Position numbers and translations under genes: made by a program
DNA from: Tetradesmus obliquus
Taxonomy: Eukaryota > Chlorophyta > Chlorophyceae > Sphaeropleales > Scenedesmaceae
Reading direction: 5' to 3'
DNA: 64,000 bases
Assembly: GCA_030272155.1 (NCBI GenBank)
Contig: CP126204.1
Span: 1,231,501 to 1,295,500 of the forward strand
The notes under the pieces: generated by a model
The model's input: only the letters and a program-made list of their open reading frames with translations
Told to the model about the DNA's origin: nothing
Database searches by the model: none
In this document: in pieces, positions 46,387 to 57,349 of the stretch
Position numbering within the stretch: the first letter of the stretch is position 1
Layout of the letters: each line of letters starts with the position of its first letter

Positions 46387-48641
46387 TCACAAAGCCTTGC
46401 AATGCTCACAGAACTGCATTCGCAACCAGGCCCTCTGCATGGTGCTGTGAAAGGCGTCGGCATAGTCATCCGTTGTGGGTGCCTCTCACCTTGGTTGGGC
46501 CATTCGCAGCGGGGAGATGCTGCTGCTGCTGCCCTTGAGCGCCGCTGATACAGTCGCCAGTGGGATGCCCATGACCAGTGCAGTCCCTGCCAGCTGCTGC
46601 TGCTTGCTCAGCTCTGCCTGCTGCATCAGGCTGCCAGCTGCCTTGATGCTGCTGCTGTCCTGGCCACCAGAGCTGAAGCTGTTGCTTTGCTTGTATGCGC
46701 CTGTCAGGCTGCCAGCAGGTGCTCGCTTTGCGCTTGCTGGGCTTGCTCTGCAAGCTGCAGTGCTGCTGAAAAGTGTCTTGCTGGCGCTGCTGGTGCTGCT
46801 GATGCTGCCAAGGGTGCCTGGTGCTGTAGCCCTGGGTGCAGCAGCGGGCGGTGTCCAGTTGTATGGGCTGCTGCTGCTGCTGCTGGTGCCGTTGCCAGCT
46901 GCAGAGGCCATGGCTGCTGCTAAGGGAGATTTGGGTGTGCTGGAGCTGCTGCGCGGCCTGCACAGTGTAGACAAGGCAGCAACAGTATGTCAGCTAGCCC
47001 TGTCAGGCTTGCTCATTTCCATCAAAACAGCTCAGCAGCGGTGTCTTGAAGTGTTGCAATTGGCGTGTCTTTCCTGCTCTTGCACCGCATGCTGCTCACC
47101 TGCTGATCTGCTGCTTGGTTGGTGCAGAAGGGCTGCTTGCTGCTGCGGATGCTGCTGTGCCAGGCTCCTTCAAGCTGCTGCTGCTGCTCTTAAGAAGTCC
47201 ACTGATCTTTTTGGTGGCATTACCAGTGCCTCCATCACTCAATGTAACTGGGCTGCCAGCTGCTGTGGTCTTGCTGATGTTGTTGCCGCTGGAGGCTGCT
47301 GCGCTCAGCACGATTGCTGGTATGGGCGACGGAATCAGCAGCAGCCTGCGCACCTGTAGTTGGCATACAGCAGTGTAGTTACTGGCACACCAACATACAT
47401 GATGCATTTGTGCAGAGCGCTGACCAGTAACACCGATGGTGTATGTCAGCATGTCTGTTGCCATGCGCGGTAATCGTTACAACATACCTGTGCCCGCTGT
47501 ACTGCTGTTTGTGGTGACCGCACGCCCTGTGGGTACACGCGCGTATCATGGTAGCCCTGTGTATAGCGCAGAGCTGTGCTGTAAGGCAGGCCATACAGCC
47601 GGCCCAGCATGGTGGCTACCAGCGTGCCTGTGCGGCCATGGCCACCCCTGCATGCGCAAGCATTGTATGAGCAGTTATCATCTGAACACAGCCGCGTAAG
47701 AAAAACACATTGTCAGCAAGAACCCGCTGCTGCTGCTGCCGCTGCTGCTGCTGCTGCTGCTGCTGTGCTTCTGGCACCTTGACTGCCCATAGCATGCTGA
47801 CGCTCGTTTGCAGTCCTTGCACCCAAGTCAAGTCCCTGCTGCTTCTGCAGCCGGCTCCTGCAGATGCTCCTTCTTTTTGTGATCCTGCAAGCACCTGCTC
47901 CTGCAAGCACTGTTCCTGCAAGCGCTGCTCCCACAAGCACTGATCCTGCAAGCTGAAGCACACGCACTGCAGGCTGCTGCGCTCACCAGCAGTGGATGTA
48001 CATCTTCTCGCCGCGCAGCACGCGCTCGCAGCAGTCGTCAGCCAGCCTGCTCATAGCCATGTCTGTGGTCACAGAGCCATCAATGATGGGCAGGTGCAGG
48101 AAGTCAATCTTGCGCTGCTTGATGCGGCTGCTGTTGGCCTCATGGGCCCTGCTCAGGATGCGCTGCGCATCTTTTATGTAAGGGCGCAGGCCCATGCCTG
48201 CACGCCAGGCGTGATCTGGGATGTGTATGTTGACTTCTGCTTGCAGGCACACAAACGTGTTGATGCCTAGCTCCAGCAGCAGAGTGAGGATGCGCTCAGT
48301 GTCGTTGTCATCCATGCTGGCTGGGTAGGCGCCAGCAATGAGTTGGCCTGCAGGAACATCAGCAGATGTGCATGCAGAGTTTGTTGACTGGGCTCAGAGC
48401 AGCAGCTTTGCTAGCTGTCCTTGCAGGATGGCAGGACAGCTGCTGCTGTTGCTGACTGCGTCTCGGCATGCTGGCAGCTACATCACATCACATTGGCTGC
48501 TGTAGGAACCACCATTGAAGCTGTTGCACGCTGTGTCTACAATGCGTCAAACGCATACGTCTGTCAACACGGCCATGCCAGTTGCCGCTGTCTGTGCGCA
48601 CCTGGGATGACCCAGTTGCTGAATGGTGTAGGTCCTGCCAT
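46387..48641 (-). CDS. Dual-specificity / tyrosine-phosphatase-like protein, 446 aa
   Basis: Six exons: 48641-48602, 48347-47987, 47647-47488, 47353-47100, 46957-46490, 46444-46387 (1341 nt, phases consistent). It begins MAGPTPFSNWVIPGQLIAGA, a start like that of small plant and algal DSPs. The catalytic loop is HCWGGHGRTG (Cys then five residues then Arg), and the upstream LPIIDGSVTTD supplies a candidate general-acid Asp. The loop is split by a phase-2 intron inside the Trp codon. After the phosphatase domain (to about residue 187) comes VRRLLLIPSP and a 240-residue Ser/Ala-rich, probably disordered tail ending MQFCEHCKAL. It probably removes phosphate from Tyr or Ser/Thr; the substrate is unknown. 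Intron 2 contains five 15-bp repeats. Confidence 0.88.
47881..47955 (-). repeat. Five 15-bp tandem units in a phosphatase intron
   Basis: Units resemble GCTCCTGCAAGCACT and repeat five times with few changes. They lie just inside the intron after exon 2, about 30 bases from its donor. Confidence 0.8.
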
Positions 48642-50181
48642 GTGCCTTGCAGGCAGCGCTGGCAGCGGAGGCAGGGCTCCATTGCCCCGTGCCTCCATGA
48701 CTCTGTACGCCTGTGGCTCGCAAATGCTCCAGCACCAGCGATAAACAGAGCTCGTCTACACTGCTGCTGGCAGTGACAGCATGCAGTCCAGCCGTAGGTG
48801 ATGCTCGTTACAGGTGACAGGCAGACAGTAAACAGCTTCTATGCTATTTCAACTTTCTATTATAACTAGTGATAAAGTGCGGCCGAAGCGCGTGGCTTCG
48901 AGGTCAAAATACGTTTCCGAAAGTAAGCATGATGTCTATCAGTAACAACTGTTTCATCTAATTGTATTTGGGACAACTAGTCTATACATTGAGCGACACA
49001 GCAGGCGTCAATGGCTTTTGGTGCAAGGATATGGGTCCTCACCCGCCAAAATTGAAACCTCCTTCGCGGCGGTCGATGAGCTGCTCAACTAATTAGAAAT
49101 CAGGTTCTCAGCTGAAATCTCTGTACCTCTGCAAAAACGATCTACTTGCAGTGTGCAAGTTTGTGTGAGGTGCCCAGGGTGAAGCTGTATGCTCCAGCAT
49201 ACAGCTTGCACTGTGTACTGCATGCAAATGTACAAGATAAAATGAACCTTGCTTGTCGTGCAGACAATTGTGTCTGCCAGGGCAGTGTCCTGCAGCAGTT
49301 CCTGCTGATCGACATTTGCTAGTTCAACAGCCTGTTGCAGTGCCAGCTCTAAACCAGCCACCAGTGCAGCTGCTGTCTTGGGCGTAGCACAGTATTGAGT
49401 GTGATGCGGCCCCACGGGTACCTTGCTGAGCCCTAGGGATCAGTGAGGATGGTAGGAGGTGTGAAGGCGCATGGGGTATCCTCATCGTCACACACACACC
49501 CTCCCTTAACTTACGCGGGTGGCGAGTTTTAACACACCACGCGTAGCTCATTCATTCATTCATTCAGTGTGATGCTGACCCGCGTGACGTGAGTGAGTCA
49601 GTGAATATACACGTTGCGGCTGGCTCTCCACAATGGTCATGCCTGCCAGCTATGTCAGGCGAAGCAAACTGATGTCACGTCACATCACTGCAGTGCAGTT
49701 GCCCAACAGGCCAGGATCTGAATGACAGCACAGCTTGTGTTGCAGCTCTGCCTTTTCAAACAGGTTCTTTTATGTGAACCCCTAAGCTTTTGCGTCAATC
49801 ATCCAAGGTAGAGCCTGGACCCTTAAAAGGCGGTGCCACCGCATCTGAGATGTGCTGGTTGTCTGATCCTCTGCCATGCCACAGCGGGGGTGTTGAGCCA
49901 ATGATGAGGTGAATGTGAAAGACGGGCAACATTGTAATTCATTTACCTTGCAATTCACTGGCGTGTCAAGCTTATGCTGAAGTTGTGGTGAGCATCAGTG
50001 CACTGCAATGCAGTGCAGTGCAGTGGATGGTGACACGACAAGTGACAGCCAGCACCTGCATGGTTGTTGTGCTACGTCTCCATACGGAACCAGGTCCAAC
50101 AAAATATATTACTCTTCAAGACCTCGCGTGCACCAACAACTTGAAGTGTGACCGCACCGCGTGTGCGAGCTGAGACGTACG
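48642..50181. other. Intergenic region upstream of the phosphatase gene
   Basis: No gene recognised. It includes A/T-rich sequence at 48840-49100 and one copy of the dispersed hairpin repeat at 49432-49570. The phosphatase promoter should lie near 48642-49000; no TATA box stands out. Confidence 0.45.
49432..49570. repeat. Dispersed hairpin-type repeat
   Basis: CACACACACACCCTCC is followed by CTTAACTTAC. A stem follows (TACGCG ... CGCGTA with GGTGG/CCACC-like support), then GTAGCTCATTCATTCATTCATTCAG. The order of parts is as at 25300-25412, but the stem bases differ and still pair. Confidence 0.6.
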
Positions 50182-50323
50182 ATGCCGACAGCCAAGGCAA
50201 TGCTGTGCTGCTGGATCGTTACTATACTAGCTTTGTCGTGTTTGCATCAGGCTGCTTCTCAGCTGCAGGGTGCACAGGCTATGAACGCTGGGGAACAGGG
50301 TGCAGTGACCAACGCTTCTACCG
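50182..50323 (+). CDS. Candidate first exon with signal peptide
   Basis: ATG at 50182 opens MPTAKAMLCCWIVTILALSC followed by LHQAASQLQGAQAMN. This is a basic start, a hydrophobic core and a plausible signal cleavage near AAS. The frame reaches a GTGAGC donor after 50323. The next exon is not resolved. A candidate at about 50560-50755 (PRCPAACPGMSNGTKSCPVG) does not join in phase. It may belong to the same secreted gene as the Kazal exon at 53382. Confidence 0.35.
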
Positions 50324-50616
50324 GTGAGCGGACGTATGCCTGCCGCTGCTGATGCGTCGTGATGAAAGTTAATGTCGTCTCGACAGAGCCTGACAGTCAA
50401 CTCGGACACCTGTGCGAGCATGGCATGGGTGCTGCTGCTGCTGCTGTCTGCTGCTGCTGGCCCTGCTGGTGGTTCGCTCACCCGTAGTTGCTGATATTGC
50501 AGCAGCAGAGTAGCAGTGGTAGCAAAACGTCTTGTTTGGTTTTGGCTGCTTGCAGCAGCATCTTGTCAATGGTAGTGCCACTGATGCTGGCAGTGACAAC
50601 TCAGCAGCAGTGCTGC

Positions 50617-53359
50617 CACTATGGTCACCGAGATGTCCAGCTGCATGTCCAGGCATGTCCAATGGCACCAAATCGTGTCCAGTTGGTGGGTTTGCATGTC
50701 CAGTTGCAGGTCACTGGACTGGCAGTCTGCCTGCAACTGGACATGTGCTGCTGCTGATGCATTGTACGCTCGAAACCCGGCTGAAACGCCGCAAGTAGAT
50801 GTTATTGCATGTATGCCGCTTATACTGTGTCACTGAACAGCAAGCACGTCAGCTGGCCAGCCCATGGGCTTGCTGTAGGGTTTGTCGATATCACGTCCGC
50901 ACCGGCTTGATATTCACACCAAAGTGTGCGAGATGGTAAAGTCTCTTCCTATTAATCAACAGTTATGGTGTCTTATGGCACGACAGTGCCTCACGGCGAA
51001 GATCAGCATGTCACTATAGCATTGCACCACTTCCCCGCTGCCGAAGCAGCAGCCTTTCCAAAACCATCGTGTACATCAAATGAAAAACGTTTAACGGCTC
51101 GTACAGCCCCATTGCGTAATGCAGCAAGGTATGTCATGTGTTAAAATACAAAATGGCCAGATGGCATACGCCGTGAACTGTTCATCTACTGGCAAGCATA
51201 CAGCTGCAAATGATGATCAAATGATCACTGCTGACACATTACAGCGATCGCACCTGTGTCGCGCACTGCAGCTGCGTTGCATATGGTGCACGGGGCTGAA
51301 ACAGACTGCGAGCGCGTGCCCACTGGCAGAGACCATCGCTGAAAGCGATCTTGAATAACAACAGATCAATGCGGTTATTGAGCTTTTGTCAGGCTGCAGA
51401 TGCCTGCTCATTGAGCAGCAGCAGTCCTTGAAGCACTATGCAGCTGCAATGTTGATCCTGCAGGACATCAATGCTGTAGAAAGCGCATGGAGCTGCTACT
51501 GCTTATCTTGATACTTTGATGACATGGTGAGCGACTCTTACCCAGATCAGCAGCGGCTGTAACGACAGCAACAGCCCTGCTGCTGCTAGGGCGCCCAGCT
51601 CACAGCAGCAGCAGCAGCTACAGTTGCAGCAGTGCAGCAGTACTGCCGCAGGAATGATCACACCATCACCAGATCAAGATCAGTATCAGATGCAGCAGCA
51701 TCAGCCGTGCTATGTCAGCTGTAGAGGCTGGGTGCATGCAGGCTGTCCACAGGTGCGTTGTGTGTTACCTGCGCTGCTGCTGCTGTGTGCAGGCTCCCGC
51801 CAGTTGCCCATCTCCCAGCATCACAGGTAGGTCAGAATAAGAAACAGGTAGAAGGTCACAGCTGCTGCCGCTGCTGCTACTGCTGCTGCTGCTGTGAAGT
51901 GACAGCTCTCCCAATTAAGAGCATGTGGCTTGCTGTAGGGCTTGTCGTGATCATTCTTGGCAACGCGCACATGAACATACGCACGCAGCAGACAGCGTGC
52001 CCAGCAGGCCAGCAGTTGCATAATGTGAAACGTGCTTGCGACGCACTTCACACACACCATACTTGCTCGCAATGCCCCCCATGTGGTGTGCGCGCCACCC
52101 ATCCAGCTGTTTCTCCCTGCGCGCATGGGTCCTACTTGATTGCAGTCAGCATGGCGCCACTGTATCTAGTGCAGCAGCAGACAGCCTGCTTGGAGACCGC
52201 ATGTGCGATATATTGACTTGAGACCTCTGTTGGTGCGCAGACCTTCCCTGTAGGGACACAGGGGCCGACTGTCCGGCAGCGTGGCATGGCTGATGCACTT
52301 CCTGGTGAGCTTGAGCGGTGTATGGCAATGCAAGCAGTTTGCCTCATATGTGCGATTCAGCGGCAGCGATTATGTTGGTGCTTAAGACGCTGCTGCTCTG
52401 TAATGTTGCATGTAGTGGTACGTGGCGGGCGCCAATCAACGCGCAAATTTGCTTTTGTTTAAACGCCGGTCGGCCCAGACCTTGATTAAGATAACGCCAA
52501 CCTCAACAAGTGCCACATCCTACACTGCAGCATGCAAATCCAAGTGTAGCTGCTATGTTTCTGCTGCACTGCTGCAGGGGTGTTCTTTGAAACAACCGCT
52601 ACACTTGTGATCAATGCAGGCAGTGGCAGCCTGCCAACTCGCAGCTGCTGCCGGCTACGCAGACACCAGTGCGCGATCTGCAGCTGCTGGAACTTATATG
52701 TTTTCGTTGTCAGATGGTGGCATGCAGCAGTAGTGGCAGCTGGTGCATTGCTGTGCTGGCGCTGCCTGCAACAGGATGCACAGTAAATGCAGTTGCGCGT
52801 GTACTGCCATAGGCATAATCTGTACAAGTGGTAGAGACGCAGTCTCGTCAATGCAGTTCTTGGCAACTTTTCCGTGTGGTGTCCTCACTGCTTATGTTGT
52901 GATTGCAGCAGCTGGCCATGGGTGCCTTTGCTGTCATGCAGCAGCTGCGTGCTGTTGATGTTGCTGTGATTGCAGCAGCTGCCAGCTTCTGTTTGTGTTG
53001 CAGCAGCTACATGCTGATTGTGTTACAGCCCATGGGTCACTTGCGCACTTAGCAGTTGCAGCTGCAGTGACTTGGTACCAGGGGGTCGAGGGCGCCAACC
53101 CAAGCACCTCGACCTCGCTGTCCTGCCGCGAACACTTGTTTACTGCATCAAACACATTGAGATAATGGTAATATTGCAGTTTATGAAAATCCAGTTGCCG
53201 TGTCCAGTACCGTGTCCAGTCACCTACTCAATGTCCAGCAGCACACTGGACATGGCCATGTCCAGTCTCACACTGGACATGCCATGTGGCATGTCCAGTT
53301 GCACACCATGCCACTGGACATGCCTGGACATGCAGCTGGACATCTCGGTGACCATAGTG
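50617..53359. repeat. Inverted pair of 49-bp copies rich in TGTCCAG
   Basis: Bases 50617-50665 and 53311-53359 are reverse complements with only about two differences, 2.6 kb apart. Around both lie further TGTCCAGT/ACTGGACA words in both orientations (50640-50750 and 53190-53340), which make nested small palindromes. The coding meaning is unclear: each copy reads WSPRCPAACPGMS on its own strand. Confidence 0.75.
51923..52216 (+). CDS. Small Cys-rich secreted-type open frame, up to 97 aa
   Basis: The start MWLAVGLVVIILGNAHMN looks like a short signal peptide and is followed by ACPAGQQLHNVKRACDALH and TCSQCPPCG, with five Cys in about 27 residues. An internal GTGTGCGC donor and TTGATTGCAG acceptor suggest splicing, so the true protein may differ after CPPCG. 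I do not recognise the family. It lies in the same orientation as the Kazal exon downstream and could be its 5' part. Confidence 0.3.
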   Translation: MWLAVGLVVIILGNAHMNIRTQQTACPAGQQLHNVKRACDALHTHHTCSQCPPCGVRATHPAVSPCAHGSYLIAVSMAPLYLVQQQTACLETACAIY

Positions 53360-53381
53360 TGCATGGCTGGTGCACCTGCAG

Positions 53382-53551
53382 ATCCGCAAACAATCGCAAA
53401 GTGCCGACACCAATGCGCAAAGCATGCAAAGAAGGTGTGCGCAGATGACGGCAAGATGTACTGGAACGATTGCTACGCCTCCTGTGCAAAGGCGAGGCCT
53501 TTGCATGTTGGCAGGTGCCAGTGCAGCCGCAAGCCAGCCGCTACTTGCCAG
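53382..53551 (+). CDS. Kazal-type domain exon (secreted protease-inhibitor-like)
   Basis: The exon is bounded by an acceptor (GTGCACCTGCAG) and a donor (CAG/GTGAGAAG). It encodes CRHQCAKHAKKVCADDGK followed by MYWNDCYASCAKARPLHVGRC. It has all six Kazal cysteines with the VCxxDGxxYxNxC core. A further CQCSRKPAATC tail follows. Kazal domains inhibit serine proteases outside the cell or in the secretory path, or act as structural modules. The reactive-site loop here precedes VCADDG (KHAKK region). Upstream and downstream exons are uncertain. The secretory leaders at 50182 and 51923 are candidates for its 5' end. Confidence 0.65.
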
Positions 53552-56112
53552 GTGAGAAGGTAGCCACATGAAAGCACTGCTAGGTCAGCAGCAACACATT
53601 CGGTGCACTTCTCAGTACTTGCCTGCAGAAATTTCATTATGTAGGACGCCCGTAGTGTGCCACAAACCGAGCAGCTATGTGCTGTTCCGCTTCCTTGGCA
53701 GCAGGCTTTTCCAGAGTGTTAATGCTGCCCAAATGGCGCACTGTGCAACGGTCTATCAGACACCAAGCAGCTGCTTTGCTGTTGATCTTGCTGTTACCTG
53801 TTGCGCTGCCATCGCTGCTGGTTCTGCTGCCGTGCTGCTGCGACGGCAGGTGCTGGGCCGAGAATGCAGGCTGAGCCAGGAGACCAGCAAAGCTGCTGCA
53901 AACAATGTCCCAGTGGCAGCCTGCAGCTGCTGCAAAGGACTCATCTGCTGTGAGTGGCTAGCCAGTGCTTTGCTGCAGCAGGGGCCTTGCTGGGTTGCTG
54001 TGCTTGCTGCATATTGTCAGAAATGCCGCAAAGGAGTCACAGCAAGCATTTCATCGACAATTCGAAGTCACCCAGCAGTTGCAATGCATGTAATTGTGAC
54101 AGCCGTGGTGCGTGGTGCAACATCATTCACAGCCGTGCACGATCGGAACCATCTACATCACGACATTGCCAACAGCTTAATTGTGCCACGCAGCACCTGG
54201 CAGCAGCCTGGGCTGAGTGGCAGAGCTTGGTGGTGATGTTTCAACAGTGAGATCTGGCTGTGCTGCTGTGTGCGCTGTGCTGTGCAGGGGCGGGTCCTGT
54301 GGTGAGGGCAGGACAAGTGCTGGGCAGGTGCTTGAATGAGACTGGGCCCCTGCCCATTGGATGATGTGCGGCTGCCACAGCTGATAGCCTAAGTCTGCAC
54401 AGCAATGCCTCAGAAGCAAAGGATTTTTCCCTGAATTACATCTTGGGTACCAAGTGTATGTGGTAGTCACGGCTGGTTGATCAGTTGAGCTAGGCCAGCA
54501 GCATGCTTCTTTGCTGCAAGCGCTGCTGCAGGTACTGGTTCACATTGCTTGCTGCAAACTCTCCGTTGTGCCTAGTGCACTGCACAGGCACAATCTGCTG
54601 GCAGTATATATGTTTGTCAACAAAGTGCTTGATGGGGAATGATACGTGCACAGATGATGGTACTGTTACATGTTTTGGTATGCCTCACTACCATTGGATG
54701 CAGTCACTTTTTGGAATGTTACAACTTTTCACGTTCTGCAACCCATGTGTAGACCTCAGGGCCTGAGGCTCAGGCTGGCTAGCACATCAGCAAGCACACT
54801 GAGCAGCGCACAGTACACTGGAACATTACACTGGAACGAGGTTGCGTCACTGCACTCGATAGTATGGCATAGTACACAACTCAACACCAGACAGAATGGG
54901 CTTGCAAGCCCAATTGGACAGCCATGCGGCAATCCTACACCATACCTGAAGCTGAGTTCCACATGCATACGTAGTTCACACAATTAGATTCATGCCCCAC
55001 TCGCTATATAACGGTCCCGAACTACTCTGGTGTGCAGTTGGCAACTGCAGCACATTTAGCAGCGGCTGCAGAGTCGCCCCCAGACCGCAGCCTGAGCCGT
55101 GCCACCCTCGCGCACAGCAATAATAATACAGTTTACAAGCAGGCCACCCACCAGGGCCTGGTCATCTCTCACGGCTCAAGGCTATGCAAAGATCACGAAG
55201 CATGCTGTGCAGCTGTCACAGTGAGTGTTACGCAAGTGTCATGCGTGGGAGCACCTGGTTTCTGGCACTGCCCGGCAGGCCACAGCCCAAGTATGCTGCC
55301 AAACTCAATGTTGCTTGGAGTCACGGTCTGGTCGTTCCTCAAAGGCGCTTTTGTCTACTTTCACTGCACCACCAGGGCGTGCCTTGGCGTATGCTTCCGA
55401 CGAGTAGCCTGTTGTAACGGACACCACGCCAGCAGCTGCTGTTGCGCCAAAGTCCAGTGGAGCCGTAGCAACTCCGGTAGAAGCCACAACAGCGCCTGCT
55501 GCATGCAGGACTGTTGCCGTGCAGCACGGAGAAGGAGAGATGCAGGGCAGCAGGCAGAGTGGGAGACACATCCCACTGTAAGTATGACTTCGTAAAGCCA
55601 CTGGCACTACCGTGTTGCAATAGTGACACATGTTCACTACTCTGTTATGCGTGATGTGATGCAAGAAATGTGATTACCTTTGCCCCATGCCTCGAGGATG
55701 TTGCTCTTCACCATGTTGCTGGCCCAGTGGGTATGAGTGTCTTGATCTTGAGCGGTGAAAGTTCTGTCGGTATGGGCACAGCTGTTACACTCGACGGTTT
55801 GCCACATGTGCCATTGTTCAGCAGCCTTTATAGGCTTCGCAAGAAGCCAAGCACTGCAGGGCATTGGTAAGCGAAGGTTGCGAGAAGGCCTTCGGCAGGT
55901 TCGGGCGAGCTTCGTGTGAGCTTCCTCTGTCATGCCAAGGGTACTGCCTACCACGTGGTAGACCAGCTTTAAGCAAAGCACTAGGCAGCATAAATAAAGC
56001 GCTTCCCAGCGACTGCAAGCACCGCGCCATCTCGCTTTCTGCTTGCCACAGTGACAGTTGTGAACTGCCACACAACACGACAGCAAAGCTCCAAAGCAAT
56101 TGCAAGGTCTAC
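53552..56112. other. Region without a confident gene
   Basis: This may contain the 3' end of the Kazal gene. A 222-codon open frame at 53568-54236 and an Ala/Val-rich open frame on minus at 55305-55520 (ATAPLDFGATAAAGVVSVTT) are the longest; neither shows a domain I know. The promoter of the 56113 gene should lie at its right end. Confidence 0.4.
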
Positions 56113-57349
56113 ATGTCGACTCAGACTGCTTCAGAACCGGCCTTCTCTGTAGAATTTGATCTTGAGGATTCGCAGTGCTGCGACAGTTCCCTGCAGGTGT
56201 CAGAGGTGTGGGTCGTGTGGGAGCCAGTTGGTCAGATCGAGCGCGTGGACCTTGCGCTTGTGCGGAAATTTATGAACGAAGCAGTAAAGCACTCCTTCCT
56301 AGTGTTTGTTCTGGACCAAGGTCAAAAGCTGTGGGGCTGCGAGTACCGCTTTATGCGGGTGGAACGACAGCAGCAACAGGATGCTGCAGATGCACGGCTG
56401 AACATTCGGTTCTGCAGGTGAGCTTCACGATGGCGTTATATCCTGCACCTGGCAGCCAAAGCAGCTGCTGAACCGGCATAAATGCTGCATCTGAACACAC
56501 CCCAGTGCCAGCGCGCTGCCAGCACCCAGCGCGTGGGCTGCGTCAACAGGAGACGACACAAATACACTCAACAGTTGACACATGCTATAGTTAGCTTGCC
56601 AGATGCCACTGCATGGCAAAAAAATTCAGCTATTTTCCCTGCCTGGGGCATACCGTCGTGATCTCAGCATACGGTAACAAGTTTTGCAGGACACCTCAGG
56701 TGCAGTGCCGACGTCAGCAGTGTCGACACTTGAAGGCGACAGCATACAGGCAGAGGTGTCAACAGAACCACTATCCCTGTCGAGCTGCAGATGTCACTGA
56801 CAATCTGTTCACAATTGTATGCCGCCTGTTTGCAGGGATCCACTTGTAGTGCAGGGCCTGGACATCCCCGGGCTGTCGGAAGAGGACAAGCAGGCACTGA
56901 CCGCAGAGCAGCTGCAGCAGCATGGCATCGAACAGTTGACAGAGCTGCGCATGCAGCTGTCTCCTGGGCAGTGCCTGCTTGGCGATGCATTCAAGGCAAT
57001 GTCGTCTGTGCACAAGAGCCACCCAAGGTACAGCCTGTCCAAGGCCAACTGCATGTGGTTTGTGAAGGGTGTCCTGCATGAGCTGGCAGCTGCAACAGAG
57101 GCGGACAACCTTCGCACGCTGAAGCAGCAGTTCAGTGACCACCCGCGCTACATAGCGGCTGCTGGCCTGAAGCCCGTCAAAAAATGCTTCAACAAGTTCG
57201 CGGAACTCATTCAGCTCGACATCCAGGGCCTGGCAATCGCATCCAGGGCTGATACAGCCAGGCTGGGTAGGGCGGCTGTAGCTTCAGGTACATTGAGCAG
57301 CCGCGGTGTTGTGAAAGCTACCTCAGACGCCTTTGACAGCGCCAAGTAG
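56113..57349 (+). CDS. Unknown protein, 272 aa; weak LRAT/PPPDE-like hints
   Basis: Two exons, 56113-56417 and 56836-57349 (stop TAG), 819 nt, phases consistent. It begins MSTQTASEPAFSVEFDLEDS. Two segments recall circularly permuted papain-like (LRAT/PPPDE) proteins: KHSFLVFVLDQGQKLWGCEY, a His followed by beta strands, and RYSLSKANCMWFVKGVL, an Asn-Cys motif at a helix start. The order His then Cys fits that fold, but the similarity is only to general motif shape, so hydrolase activity is speculative. The rest is helical and charged, with a Ser/Ala-rich end. No signal peptide or membrane helix is seen. Confidence 0.7.

Noticed and set aside
50865-51960. Similar 24-base stretches (TTGCTGTAGGG(T/C)TTGTCG) at 50870 and 51930, considered as duplicated signal-peptide exons
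   Set aside because: The first copy has an immediate stop in the corresponding frame and the shared length is too short to separate from chance.
53568-54236. 222-codon open frame on plus after the Kazal exon
   Set aside because: No domain, no clear start context, and the Kazal exon's donor does not lead into it in an obvious way.
55305-55664. Ala/Val-rich open frame on minus (ATAPLDFGATAAAGVVSVTT)
   Set aside because: Looks protein-like in composition, but I found no splice partners, no start context and no family resemblance.
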